The position numbers were made by a program, and so were the translations under genes. This document shows positions 30,261 to 39,288 of a stretch of DNA of 64,000 nt, piece after piece (the stretch's first letter is position 1; each line of letters opens with the position of its first letter). The notes under the pieces were generated by a model, which was not told the DNA's origin, made no database searches, and worked only from the letters and a program-made list of their open reading frames with translations. The stretch comes from Massilia yuzhufengensis (GTDB lineage Bacteria > Pseudomonadota > Gammaproteobacteria > Burkholderiales > Burkholderiaceae_D), in contig NZ_FOLD01000011.1 in the NCBI RefSeq assembly GCF_900112225.1, positions 1 through 64,000 of the forward strand, in the 5' to 3' direction.

Positions 30261-30696
30261 GCGCTGTCACCCTTCGCTATGGATGGGTTTGATTGCCAGG
30301 CGCAGCAATCCCTCGGCGGACTTGACGCGCCCTCCATCGAGCGCCCTGCGCCAGCCCAGGTAATTCGGCAGGTAGCGGGACGCGACGCCGTGGAAGCGCG
30401 CCAGCCAGTCGCGCAGGCGGCGGTGATAGGAATTCACGTTCTGTACATGGATGGCGCCTTCGCTGCTGCGCCGCACCCGCTCGCCGGCGCGCAGGTTGAC
30501 GTACTGGTGGGCGATGCCGTGGCGCCGGCTGAACGCCCGGTAGGCCGCGTTGGCGTCGGTTACCAGCAGCACCTGGGGATCGAGCATCGGTAACAGGTGC
30601 CGTTCGAGCTGGAGCGCGCTCACGGCCCCGCGTCCGGTAACGGCATCGCAGGTCTGGCCGCTGCGGTCGCGTGCAACGAGGATGCAGTCGTTACTA
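30260..30696 (-). mobile_element. IS1595/ISXO2-type transposase remnant, 5'-truncated
   Basis: The minus strand encodes about 140 residues of the transposase C-terminus, from DCILVARDRSGQTCDAVTG to the stop at 30267-30269, nearly identical to the copy at 1-390. The outer end GGCGCTGTCAC (30260-30270) begins at the last base of the pldA stop. The left boundary is about 30696, where leader sequence of the FAH gene takes over; the N-terminal helix-turn-helix and first catalytic Asp region are absent. This is a dead fragment. Confidence 0.82.
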
Positions 30697-30737
30697 AGCC
30701 AGTACAATGGCGGGTTGCCAACAGGAGCCCGCCATTC

Positions 30738-31724
30738 ATGAAACTCGCCACCCTCAAGGACGGTAGCCGCGACGGCCAATTGCTGGTCGTCGCGCGCGAC
30801 CTGAAGACTGCCCACGTTGCCGACGGGATTGCGCCCACGCTGCAGGCCGCGCTCGACGACTGGGCCTTCATCGCGCCCCAGCTGAACGATCTGTCGCTGC
30901 TGCTCAACGAAGGCCGGGCGCGCCGTCCCTTCGACTTCGAGCCGGACAAGTGCATGGCGCCCTTGCCGCGCGCCTACCAGTGGGCCGACGGTTCGGCCTA
31001 CGTCAACCACGTGGAACTGGTGCGCCGCGCGCGCAAGGCCGAGATGCCGGCCTCGTTCTGGGAAGATCCGCTCATGTACCAGGGCGGCAGCGACGATTTC
31101 CTGGGGCCGATGGACGACATCGTGCTGGCGCACGAGGAGTGGGGCATCGATTTCGAAGCCGAGGTGGCGGTCATCACCGGCGACCTGCGGATGGGGACCA
31201 CGCCGGACCAGGCGCACGGGCAGATCCGGCTGCTGGCGCTGGTTAACGACGTCTCGCTGCGCAACCTGATTCCCGAGGAGCTGGCCAAGGGCTTCGGCTT
31301 CCTGCAGTCGAAACCGGCCACCAGTTTCGCACCGGTGGCGGTCACGCCCGACGAGCTGGGCGAGGCCTGGCGCGGCGGCAAGCTGCACCTGCCGCTGCGC
31401 TCGCTGTGGAACGGCAAGCTGGTCGGGCAGCCGGACGCCGGCACCGACATGGTGTTCAACTTCCCGCAATTGCTCGCGCACCTGTGCAAGAGCCGCAATG
31501 TGCGGGCCGGCAGCATCGTCGGGTCGGGGACGGTGTCGAACAAGGATGCCAGCAAAGGCTACTCGTGCATCGCGGAGAAGCGTTGCCTGGAAATGATAGC
31601 GGACGGGGCGGCGACGACGGAATTCATGCGCTTCGGCGACACGATCCGGATCGAGATGCTGGACGAGAAAGGCAAGTCGGTGTTCGGGGCGATTGACCAA
31701 ACGGTAAAAAAAGCCGAGCGTTGA
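30738..31724 (+). CDS. Fumarylacetoacetate hydrolase (FAH) family protein
   Basis: A 328-residue FAH-fold enzyme. The acidic metal ligands lie in GIDFEAEVAVITGD (about residues 136-149) with the downstream NDVSLRN, and the glycine-rich GSGTVSN near residue 270 is typical. The N-terminal 80 residues match the lid region of bacterial FAHs. No tyrosine-degradation partner (hmgA, maiA) is adjacent, so fumarylacetoacetate is probable but not certain; related enzymes act on other acylpyruvates. The start is ATG 30738, with AGGAG upstream. Confidence 0.88.
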   Translation: MKLATLKDGSRDGQLLVVARDLKTAHVADGIAPTLQAALDDWAFIAPQLNDLSLLLNEGRARRPFDFEPDKCMAPLPRAYQWADGSAYVNHVELVRRARKAEMPASFWEDPLMYQGGSDDFLGPMDDIVLAHEEWGIDFEAEVAVITGDLRMGTTPDQAHGQIRLLALVNDVSLRNLIPEELAKGFGFLQSKPATSFAPVAVTPDELGEAWRGGKLHLPLRSLWNGKLVGQPDAGTDMVFNFPQLLAHLCKSRNVRAGSIVGSGTVSNKDASKGYSCIAEKRCLEMIADGAATTEFMRFGDTIRIEMLDEKGKSVFGAIDQTVKKAER

Positions 31725-31730
31725 CCAGCG

Positions 31731-32909
31731 TCATGGTCCCGACCAGAACGTATCCGGGCTTGATCCGCGCAGGTCGACTTCCACCGGCCGGGTAATGCGG
31801 CGCAGCACGTCGGCTTCCAGCAGGCGGCCGTCCGGCTCGTGCAGCCGGTACCACAGGAAGGCGACACCCGACAGGCGCAGGTGCTGCCCGGTGAACAGGT
31901 TTTCCTTTACGATGCTCATGCCTTCCAGCCGCAGGTCGATGTCGAGCAGCAGGCTGCCGGCGGTGCGCTCGCTATAGCCGAGGTAGCGCGCGGTATTGAA
32001 TAGCGGGCTCTTTTCGCTGGCTTCGCCGGCCTTGATCGATTCGACGAAGGCGTCGACCACCTTCAGCTGCGCCAGCGCGGCCTGCGCCACGACGGCGAAT
32101 TCTTTTTTCTGCTCGCCCTTGGCGGCGTCGGCCAGCAGCTGCAATGCGCCGATGCGCTGGGCGTAGGCGGCGCGATGGACCGCGAGGGCGCTGACCCGGC
32201 CCAGCAGTTTCTCGTAGCGTGGCCAGTCGAGTTCGCCAAGATAGCCGGCCCCGAGCCCGCTGATGCGGCCCGGGCAGGCCTGTGCCAGGGCGCTGGCGAA
32301 CAGGCTGCGCGCGCCTTCGCCATAGCCGATGCCGGCTGCGCTGACGTCGCTGCGCAGCAGGGCGGCGATGTCGGCCCCGGCGCGCACGGTGGCGGGCACG
32401 ACCGTGAGCACCGCCAGCGGGATGGCCGCCGTGCCGGTACCGGGCGGGCGGTGGGTGTCGAGGTAGCGCTGCAGTTCCTTATTGCGTTCGGCCATGTCGC
32501 TGGACAGGCGGACGAGGGCGCTGTCGACGGTGCGCGCCGCCACCATGCCCTGGGCCGTGACCGGCTCATACAGGGCGGTGGCGCGGCCCGCCGGCAGGCG
32601 CGCGCACAGCGTGGCGGCAAGTTCGCGCGCCAGGTCGAAGGCGCGCACCAGGCCGGCCGCGCCGAACTGGCGCGTATCGACGGCGCCGGCCAGCGGCTTG
32701 GACTGGGCTGGCGGCAGGCGCGCCAGCAGTTCGGCGCGCTCGGCCTCGGCCAGGGCCTGGCGCGCCTCGGCTGCCAGCTGGCGCGCGCGCAGCTCGGCCA
32801 GTTCCCCCGTGGCCTGCGGCCAGGCCGGCAGCGGCAGCCACAACGCGGCGAGCAGCAGCAGGCCGGAAGGCGACGGGAAGCGCGCCGTGCACGTGCGGGG
32901 AAAAACCAT
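31731..32909 (-). CDS. Secreted hypothetical protein
   Basis: A 392-residue protein with a signal peptide (about residues 1-31, ending PAWPQA). An Ala/Glu-rich coiled segment (35-66) is followed by a helical domain of unknown type and a C-terminal part with beta character (SLLLDIDLRLEGMSIVKENLFTGQHL). An AGGAG site lies 8 nt before the ATG. It converges with the FAH gene, with only 6 nt between stops. I do not recognise a family. It is probably periplasmic. Confidence 0.75.
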   Translation of the reverse strand: MVFPRTCTARFPSPSGLLLLAALWLPLPAWPQATGELAELRARQLAAEARQALAEAERAELLARLPPAQSKPLAGAVDTRQFGAAGLVRAFDLARELAATLCARLPAGRATALYEPVTAQGMVAARTVDSALVRLSSDMAERNKELQRYLDTHRPPGTGTAAIPLAVLTVVPATVRAGADIAALLRSDVSAAGIGYGEGARSLFASALAQACPGRISGLGAGYLGELDWPRYEKLLGRVSALAVHRAAYAQRIGALQLLADAAKGEQKKEFAVVAQAALAQLKVVDAFVESIKAGEASEKSPLFNTARYLGYSERTAGSLLLDIDLRLEGMSIVKENLFTGQHLRLSGVAFLWYRLHEPDGRLLEADVLRRITRPVEVDLRGSSPDTFWSGP

Positions 32910-33043
32910 CTGGGCGGCTCCTGGATGCTGCGTTTATCCGTCACGAATATTGTCGAGCGAAACATGTAACAAATTGTCGAGAAATGGTAGGAGAAGTATC
33001 TGGGAGCTTGCTTGCGACTGCTTAAAATCCCTAGAATCCACAT

Positions 33044-33057
33044 TTGTTCTAGAACAA
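33044..33057. promoter_or_regulatory. 14-bp perfect palindrome upstream of the WecA-like gene
   Basis: TTGTTCTAGAACAA lies about 100 bp before the ATG of the glycosyltransferase, in an AT-rich intergenic region. A dyad of this size and placement could be an operator; no known regulator is assigned. Confidence 0.4.
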
Positions 33058-33156
33058 TCAACGACTTGCAGCGCATGGTGGGAAACAGTCTGTAACACCT
33101 TGTGTCTTTGGTTAAATGGAAATGCGATAGAATTGACGAGTTAACAAAGTGGTTCT

Positions 33157-34314
33157 ATGAGTATTCTTAATCTGCCCTTCGCCGGCCTCGAGCTTGGCTT
33201 CGCCGTTACGCTGGCCTGTTCGCTGCTGCTCGTCCTGACGACCCGCTGGCACGGCCGCTATTCGCTCGACGCGACGCACGGCGTGCAAAAGTTCCACATC
33301 ACCCCGACGCCGCGCGTCGGCGGCGCCGCCATCATGCTCGGCCTCTGGCTGTCGCTGGGCGTGCTCACGCCGGAACAGCAGGACCTGCTGCTGCCGGTGC
33401 TGGTGGCTGCCATGCCGGCCTTCGTGTTCGGGCTGGCCGAAGACCTCACCCGCAATGTCTCGGTGCGGGCGCGCCTGCTCGCCACCATGGCCAGCGGCGT
33501 CTGCTGCTGGGGCCTGACCGGCGTCACCCTGCTGCGCATCGGCGTCGAGCCGCTCGACATGCTGCTGTCGTGGCTGCCGGTGTCGGTGCTGTTTACCGCC
33601 TTCGCGGTCGGCGGCGTGGCCAACGCGGTCAATATCATCGACGGCTTCAATGGCCTGGCCAGCGGTACCGTGCTCATTGGCATGGCGGCGCTTGGCGTGC
33701 TGGCCCAGGATGCCGGCGACGCCACCCTGGCCCAGCTGTGCTTCACGGTGTGCGCCGTCACCGCCGGCTTCTTTGTCGTCAATTTCCCGTTCGGCAAGCT
33801 GTTCCTCGGCGACGGCGGGGCCTACCTGCTCGGCTTCCTGCTGGCCTGGCTGTCCGTGATGCTGGTCTACCGCAACCCGGGCGTCTCGCCCTGGGCGCCG
33901 CTGCTGGCCTGCGCCTACCCGATCTTCGAGACCGTGTTTACCATCGTGCGCCGCCTGTGGTGCCGCCGCCATCCGGGCCACCCGGACAGCTGGCACCTGC
34001 ACAGCCTGGTCAAGACCGCGGTCGCGGCGCGCTACTTCCGCGCATTGCCGGCGCCGCTGCGCAACGCCTGCGTGTCGCCGTTCTCGTGGGCAGTGGCGCT
34101 GGTGCCGGCCATGATGGCGGTGCGCTTTGCCAATGTGCCCGAAGCCCTGCTGCAGGGCGTGCTGGCCAGCTTCCTGCTGTACCTGTCGGTGTATGCCTTC
34201 GTCGTCTCGGCCTGGTGGGCGCGCCGGCGCCGCATGCAGCGTCCGCTGCAGGTGCCGCTGGCCGATATCTCGCTCGAACCGGGCAACTCGTCCTTCATCG
34301 GACGCGGCCTGTAA
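33157..34314 (+). CDS. WecA/MraY-family undecaprenyl-phosphate sugar-1-phosphate transferase
   Basis: A 385-residue polytopic enzyme with about ten membrane helices. Family motifs are seen in cytoplasmic loops: FGLAEDLTRNVSVRARL (acidic loop), VNIIDGFNGLASG, NFPFGKLFLGDGGAYLLGF and DSWHLHSLV. It starts surface glycan synthesis by moving a HexNAc-1-phosphate onto undecaprenyl phosphate. The closest pattern is WecA/TagO. The downstream dTDP-rhamnose genes are consistent with O-antigen or exopolysaccharide assembly. No strong ribosome site is visible before the ATG. Confidence 0.88.
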   Translation: MSILNLPFAGLELGFAVTLACSLLLVLTTRWHGRYSLDATHGVQKFHITPTPRVGGAAIMLGLWLSLGVLTPEQQDLLLPVLVAAMPAFVFGLAEDLTRNVSVRARLLATMASGVCCWGLTGVTLLRIGVEPLDMLLSWLPVSVLFTAFAVGGVANAVNIIDGFNGLASGTVLIGMAALGVLAQDAGDATLAQLCFTVCAVTAGFFVVNFPFGKLFLGDGGAYLLGFLLAWLSVMLVYRNPGVSPWAPLLACAYPIFETVFTIVRRLWCRRHPGHPDSWHLHSLVKTAVAARYFRALPAPLRNACVSPFSWAVALVPAMMAVRFANVPEALLQGVLASFLLYLSVYAFVVSAWWARRRRMQRPLQVPLADISLEPGNSSFIGRGL

Positions 34315-34553
34315 GTCTCCAGCCGCCGCCGCTCCTGCATTGACAGGGCGCGCAACTGCTTTCAAAATGATGCCTGCTTGCTAACTGTGGTGCAGGCACG
34401 ACATTTCCTCATCCGTCTCCCCGCCAGGTACCCGCGCGATTGGATTGCCAAACAGACAGTATCGCTGTTATTCAATTACAATTCTTGAGTTGAAGAAAGC
34501 GTCCCTGGGTGTGGCATGCCCGACTACCATTGAACTGAACAGGAATTGCAGGA

Positions 34554-35615
34554 ATGACTATCCTCGTGACCGGCGGGGCCGGCTTTATCGGCTCGAATTT
34601 CGTGATCGACTGGCTCGCGCACCATGACGAAGCGGTCGTCAACCTCGACTTGCTGACCTACGCCGGCAACGTCGACAACCTGGCCAGCCTCGAGGGCGAC
34701 GCCCGCCACCACTTCGTGCGCGGCGACATCGGCGACAGCGCCCTGGTGGCGCGCCTGCTGGCCGAGCACGGGGTGAGGGCAGTACTCAATTTCGCAGCTG
34801 AAAGCCACGTCGACCGCTCGATCGAGGGCCCGGGCGCCTTCATCCAGACCAATATCGTCGGCACCTTCAACCTGCTCGAAGCGGTGCGCGGGTATTGGTC
34901 CGGGCTGGACGACGAGGCCAGGGCGGCCTTCCGCTTCCTGCACGTGTCGACCGATGAAGTGTATGGCTCGCTGTCGAGCGACGCACCCGCCTTCGACGAG
35001 CAGCACCGCTATGAACCGAACAGCCCGTACTCGGCCAGCAAGGCGGCCTCGGACCACCTGGTGCGCGCCTACCACCATACCTATGGCCTGCCGGTCCTGA
35101 CCACCAACTGCTCGAACAACTACGGGCCGTATCATTTCCCGGAAAAACTGATCCCGCTGGTGATCCACAATGCGCTGGCCGGCAAGCCGCTGCCGATCTA
35201 CGGCGACGGCCAGCAGATCCGCGACTGGCTCTACGTCACCGACCACTGCAGCGCGATCCGCCGCGTGCTGGCCGCGGGCAAGCTGGGAGAAACCTACAAC
35301 GTCGGCGGCTGCAACGAAAAAGCCAACATCGACGTCGTGCGGACCCTGTGCGCCATCCTGGACGAGCTGCGCCCGCGCGCCGACGGTGCGTCCTATGCGA
35401 CCCAGATGAGCTTCGTGAAAGACCGTCCCGGCCACGACCGCCGCTACGCGATCGACGCCGGCAAGCTCGAGCGCGAGCTGGGCTGGCGTCCGGCCGAAAC
35501 CTTCGAGACCGGCATCCGCAAGACTGTCGCTTGGTACCTGGACAACCAGCAATGGGTGCACAACATCACCAGCGGACATTACCGCGAATGGGTCGAACGG
35601 CAATACGCGCAATGA
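34554..35615 (+). CDS. rfbB: dTDP-glucose 4,6-dehydratase
   Basis: A 353-residue extended SDR enzyme for the second step of dTDP-L-rhamnose synthesis. It has the NAD-binding GGAGFIGSN (residues 6-14), the active-site STDEVYG, the catalytic YSASKAA motif, and [15 protein letters not shown] for substrate binding. An AGGA site precedes the ATG. It is the first gene of rfbB-rfbD-rfbA-rfbC, in which consecutive genes overlap by 1-4 bp. Confidence 0.96.
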   Translation: MTILVTGGAGFIGSNFVIDWLAHHDEAVVNLDLLTYAGNVDNLASLEGDARHHFVRGDIGDSALVARLLAEHGVRAVLNFAAESHVDRSIEGPGAFIQTNIVGTFNLLEAVRGYWSGLDDEARAAFRFLHVSTDEVYGSLSSDAPAFDEQHRYEPNSPYSASKAASDHLVRAYHHTYGLPVLTTNCSNNYGPYHFPEKLIPLVIHNALAGKPLPIYGDGQQIRDWLYVTDHCSAIRRVLAAGKLGETYNVGGCNEKANIDVVRTLCAILDELRPRADGASYATQMSFVKDRPGHDRRYAIDAGKLERELGWRPAETFETGIRKTVAWYLDNQQWVHNITSGHYREWVERQYAQ

Positions 35616-36517
35616 AGATCCTGTTGCTCGGCAAGGACGGACAGGTCGGCTGGGAGCTGCAGCGCGCGCTCGCCCCGCTCGGGCAATTGTGCGCCGTCGG
35701 CCGCAGCGAGGCCGACTTCAGCCAGCCCGAATCGCTGCGCGCCCTGGTGCGCAGCGTGCGTCCCGATATCATCGTCAATGCCGCCGCCTACACCGCCGTG
35801 GACAAGGCCGAGGCCGACGAAACCACCGCCCATAGCGTCAATGCGCTGGCGCCCGGGGTGCTGGCCGACGAGGCGCAGGCGCTCGGCGCCTGGCTGGTCC
35901 ATTACTCGACCGATTACGTGTTCGACGGCAGCAAGGCCGGGGCCTGGGTCGAGACCGACGCGACCCATCCCTTGTCGGTCTACGGCCGCACCAAGCTCGA
36001 AGGCGAGGAAAGGATCCGCGCCAGCGGCGTGCGCCACCTGATCCTGCGCACCAGCTGGGTCTTCGCACCACGCGGCGGCAACTTCGCGAAAACCATGCTG
36101 CGCCTGGCAAAAGAACGCGATGAGCTCAAGGTCGTGGCCGACCAGTATGGCGCCCCGACCGGCGCCGAACTGCTGGCCGACGCCACCGCGCTGGCGCTGC
36201 ACCGCATCGCCGGGTCGACCGAGGGCGCGGCGCACCTGTCCGGCACCTACCACCTGGCCGCCGCGGGCGAGACCACCTGGCACGCCTACGCCAGGCATGT
36301 GCTGGAACAGGCCCAGGCCCATGGCGCGGTGTTGCGCGCCGGGCCCGGCCAGGTGCTCCCGATCGCCGCCAGCGCCTTCCTGGTCCCGGCGGCGCGCCCG
36401 GCCAATTCGCGCCTCGACAGCAGCAAATTCTGCGCAAGTTTCGGCCTGCAGATGCCGGACTGGCGCCACCATGTCAACCGCTTGATCGCCGAACTGGCGG
36501 CGCAAGGAAACCTGTGA
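35612..36517 (+). CDS. rfbD: dTDP-4-dehydrorhamnose reductase
   Basis: A 301-residue RmlD family reductase for the last step of dTDP-L-rhamnose synthesis, with [13 protein letters not shown] at the N-terminus (NADPH loop), STDYVFDG, and the YGRTKLEGE catalytic Tyr/Lys. Its ATG overlaps the rfbB stop in ATGA, a sign of translational coupling. Confidence 0.95.
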   Translation: MKILLLGKDGQVGWELQRALAPLGQLCAVGRSEADFSQPESLRALVRSVRPDIIVNAAAYTAVDKAEADETTAHSVNALAPGVLADEAQALGAWLVHYSTDYVFDGSKAGAWVETDATHPLSVYGRTKLEGEERIRASGVRHLILRTSWVFAPRGGNFAKTMLRLAKERDELKVVADQYGAPTGAELLADATALALHRIAGSTEGAAHLSGTYHLAAAGETTWHAYARHVLEQAQAHGAVLRAGPGQVLPIAASAFLVPAARPANSRLDSSKFCASFGLQMPDWRHHVNRLIAELAAQGNL

Positions 36518-37419
36518 GTGATCCCATGACTGAAGCCAAGCAACGTAAAGGTATTATCCTGGCCGGCGGCAGCGGCACCCGCCTGCACCCGGCCACGCTC
36601 GCGATTTCCAAGCAGCTGCTGCCGGTATTCGACAAGCCGATGATTTATTACCCGCTGAGCACGCTGATGCTGGGCGGGATCCGCGACATCCTCATCATCT
36701 CCACCCCGCAGGACACGCCGCGCTTCCAGCAACTGCTGGGCGACGGCGCGCGCTGGGGCCTGAACCTGTCGTACGCGGTCCAGGCGTCGCCGGACGGGCT
36801 GGCGCAGGCCTTCCTGATCGGCGAGGAATTCCTTGGCGATTCGCCGTCGGCACTGGTGCTGGGCGACAACCTGTTCTATGGCCACGACTTCAACACCCTG
36901 CTCGAGCGCGCCGACGCCCGCCGCGATTGCGCCAGCGTGTTCGCCTATCACGTGCAGGACCCGGAGCGCTACGGCGTGGTCGAGTTCGACGCCAAGGGCA
37001 AGGCCGTCAGCCTGGAAGAAAAGCCCGCCGTGCCGCGTTCCAACTATGCGGTGACCGGCCTGTACTTCTACGACGAGAACGTGGCCGCTATCGCCCGTAC
37101 GCTCAAGCCGTCCGCGCGCGGCGAGCTCGAGATCACGGACCTGAACCGCATCTACATGGAAATGGGCAAGCTCGACGTCGAGATCATGGGCCGTGGCTAC
37201 GCCTGGCTCGACACCGGCACCCACGAGTCCCTGCTCGACGCCAGCCAGTTCATCGCGACCATCGAGCGCCGCCAGGGCCTGAAGGTAGCTTGCCCTGAGG
37301 AAATTGCTTACCGCAAGGGCTGGATCGACGGCGACCGGCTCGAGGCGCTGGCCGCGCCCCTGCGCAAGAACGGCTACGGCCAGTACCTGATGCGGGTCCT
37401 GAGCGAAACGGTGTTCTGA
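36514..37419 (+). CDS. rfbA: Glucose-1-phosphate thymidylyltransferase
   Basis: A 301-residue RmlA enzyme, with [13 protein letters not shown] at the N-terminus, [27 protein letters not shown] and EKP segments. It makes dTDP-glucose, the first step. The GTG at 36514 overlaps the rfbD stop (GTGA) and has AAGGA 5 nt upstream; an ATG four codons later is the alternative. Confidence 0.95.
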   Translation: MSDPMTEAKQRKGIILAGGSGTRLHPATLAISKQLLPVFDKPMIYYPLSTLMLGGIRDILIISTPQDTPRFQQLLGDGARWGLNLSYAVQASPDGLAQAFLIGEEFLGDSPSALVLGDNLFYGHDFNTLLERADARRDCASVFAYHVQDPERYGVVEFDAKGKAVSLEEKPAVPRSNYAVTGLYFYDENVAAIARTLKPSARGELEITDLNRIYMEMGKLDVEIMGRGYAWLDTGTHESLLDASQFIATIERRQGLKVACPEEIAYRKGWIDGDRLEALAAPLRKNGYGQYLMRVLSETVF

Positions 37420-37964
37420 TGCAGATTACCCGCCTGTCCATTCCCGACGTCCTGCGCATCGAACCGCGCGTGTTTGGCGACGAACGCGGCTTCTTCTACG
37501 AAAGCTTCCACCAGGCCCGCTTCGAGGAAGCGCTGGGCCGCAAGGTCGCCTTCGTGCAGGACAACCATTCGAAATCGGCCCACAACGTGCTGCGCGGCCT
37601 GCATTACCAGCTGCGCCAGCCGCAGGGCAAGCTGGTACGCGTGGTCAGCGGCAGCGTGTTCGACGTGGCGGTCGACCTGCGCCGCGCCTCGCCCACCTTC
37701 GGCCAGTGGGTGGGCGAAGTCCTGAGCGCGGAGAACAAGCGGCAGATGTGGGTGCCGGAAGGCTTCGCCCACGGCTTCCTGGTGCTGTCGGAGACGGCGG
37801 AGTTCGTCTACAAGACCACCGACTACTACGCGCCCGAGCACGAGCGCTGCATCGCCTGGAACGATCCCGCACTGGCCATCGCCTGGCCGGGGCAGGCGGC
37901 GCCGGTGGTGTCGGCCAAGGACGACAAAGGCCTGCCATTTGCGCAGGCCGAGATGTTCGACTGA
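37419..37964 (+). CDS. rfbC: dTDP-4-dehydrorhamnose 3,5-epimerase
   Basis: A 181-residue RmlC cupin enzyme. The catalytic His lies in LRGLHYQ (about residue 64) and the Tyr/Asp partners in the WVPEGFAHGFLVLS and YKTTDYYAPEHE region. Its ATG shares a base with the rfbA stop (TGATG). It completes the four-gene rhamnose operon BDAC. Confidence 0.95.
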   Translation: MQITRLSIPDVLRIEPRVFGDERGFFYESFHQARFEEALGRKVAFVQDNHSKSAHNVLRGLHYQLRQPQGKLVRVVSGSVFDVAVDLRRASPTFGQWVGEVLSAENKRQMWVPEGFAHGFLVLSETAEFVYKTTDYYAPEHERCIAWNDPALAIAWPGQAAPVVSAKDDKGLPFAQAEMFD

Positions 37965-38097
37965 TATCGCATCCGATACTGCTGAGTCGTTTCCACGCAA
38001 ATCCGCGTAAATAAGGGGTGTTCCGCAGCCTGTTTCGCTTCTAGCCGTACGGCAACACCTGCGATAATCCTGTCTTTCAAGCGAACAGGAGCGGTGG

Positions 38098-39288
38098 ATG
38101 TCGGAAGACAGCGACGCAGAAAAGACCGAACCCGCGTCACCCAGGAGGCTTGAAAAAGCCCGGGAGGACGGCGACGTTCCACGTTCGCGCGAACTGGCTA
38201 CCTTCACCGTCCTGATGACCGCCGGCGCCGGCCTGTGGATGACCGGCGGCACCCTTGCCGGCAAGCTCGGCCAGGCCCTGCATTCCGGCCTGTCGCTCAG
38301 CCGCGACCAGGCCTACAACCCCGACGTCCTGATCGAACGCATCACCACCGACCTGGTGGCGGTCCTGCTGGCCTGCCTGCCGCTGGCCGGCCTCATCATG
38401 CTGGTCGCGCTGGCCTCGCCGATCCTGATCGGCGGCTGGCTGTTTTCGTCCAAGGCCTTCATGCCCAACTTCATGAAGCTGAACCCGATCAAGGGTATCG
38501 GCAACATGTTCTCCGCCAATGCCCTGATCGAGCTGCTCAAGGCCATCGCCAAGACCCTGGTGGTGGGCATCGTGGCCTGGGTGGTCATCATGGGCCAGAA
38601 GGAAGCCATGCTCGGGCTGGCGCTCGAGCCGCTCAACGCCGGCAGCGCCCACGTGGGCGAGCTGATGGCCAAGGCCTTCCTGTTCATCGTCGGCGCGCTG
38701 GGCGTGATCGCGGCCATCGACGGCCCCTACCAGTTGTGGCATTACAACGACAAGCTCAAGATGACGCGCCAGGAAATGATCCAGGAATCCAAGGAATCGG
38801 ACGGCAATCCGCAGATGAAGGGCAGGATTCGCCAGATGCAGCGCGAAATGGCGCGCGGCCGCATGATGCAGAATGTCCCTACTGCGGACGTGATCGTCAC
38901 CAACCCGACCCACTATGCGGTGGCATTGAAGTACAGCGACGGCCAGAAGGGCGCGCCGCGCGTGGTGGCCAAGGGTATCGACGAGGTGGCGGCCAAGATC
39001 CGCGAACTCGGCGCCGAGCACAAGGTGACGCTGCTCGAGGCCCCGGCCTTGGCGCGTGCGCTCTACAAGCACACCGACATCGACGAAGAGATCCCGGAAA
39101 AGCTGTTCTCGGCGGTGGCCGAAGTCCTGGCCTATGTCTACCAGCTGCGCGCCTACAAGAAGGGCGACGGCGACTATCCGGACCGTCCGGCCAAGCTGGC
39201 CGTTCCGCCCGAGATGGACCCGAACGATCCGGCCTACAAGGGGCCGGGCAGCGCCGCACCCGATAACAGCAACGGAGCATTGCACTAA
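38098..39288 (+). CDS. flhB: Flagellar export switch protein FlhB
   Basis: A 396-residue FlhB with four membrane helices in the N-terminal 210 residues and a cytoplasmic domain with the self-cleaving NPTH motif at about residues 270-273, used to switch from hook to filament export. AGGAG lies before the ATG. Its last base is the first base of the flhA ATG (TAATG). It is the first gene of the flhB-flhA block. Confidence 0.96.
   Translation: MSEDSDAEKTEPASPRRLEKAREDGDVPRSRELATFTVLMTAGAGLWMTGGTLAGKLGQALHSGLSLSRDQAYNPDVLIERITTDLVAVLLACLPLAGLIMLVALASPILIGGWLFSSKAFMPNFMKLNPIKGIGNMFSANALIELLKAIAKTLVVGIVAWVVIMGQKEAMLGLALEPLNAGSAHVGELMAKAFLFIVGALGVIAAIDGPYQLWHYNDKLKMTRQEMIQESKESDGNPQMKGRIRQMQREMARGRMMQNVPTADVIVTNPTHYAVALKYSDGQKGAPRVVAKGIDEVAAKIRELGAEHKVTLLEAPALARALYKHTDIDEEIPEKLFSAVAEVLAYVYQLRAYKKGDGDYPDRPAKLAVPPEMDPNDPAYKGPGSAAPDNSNGALH

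Noticed and set aside
30267-31700. Single 477-codon minus-strand frame spanning the transposase remnant and FAH gene
   Set aside because: Only its last 140 codons are transposase; the rest is antisense to the FAH gene. It is not a fusion protein.
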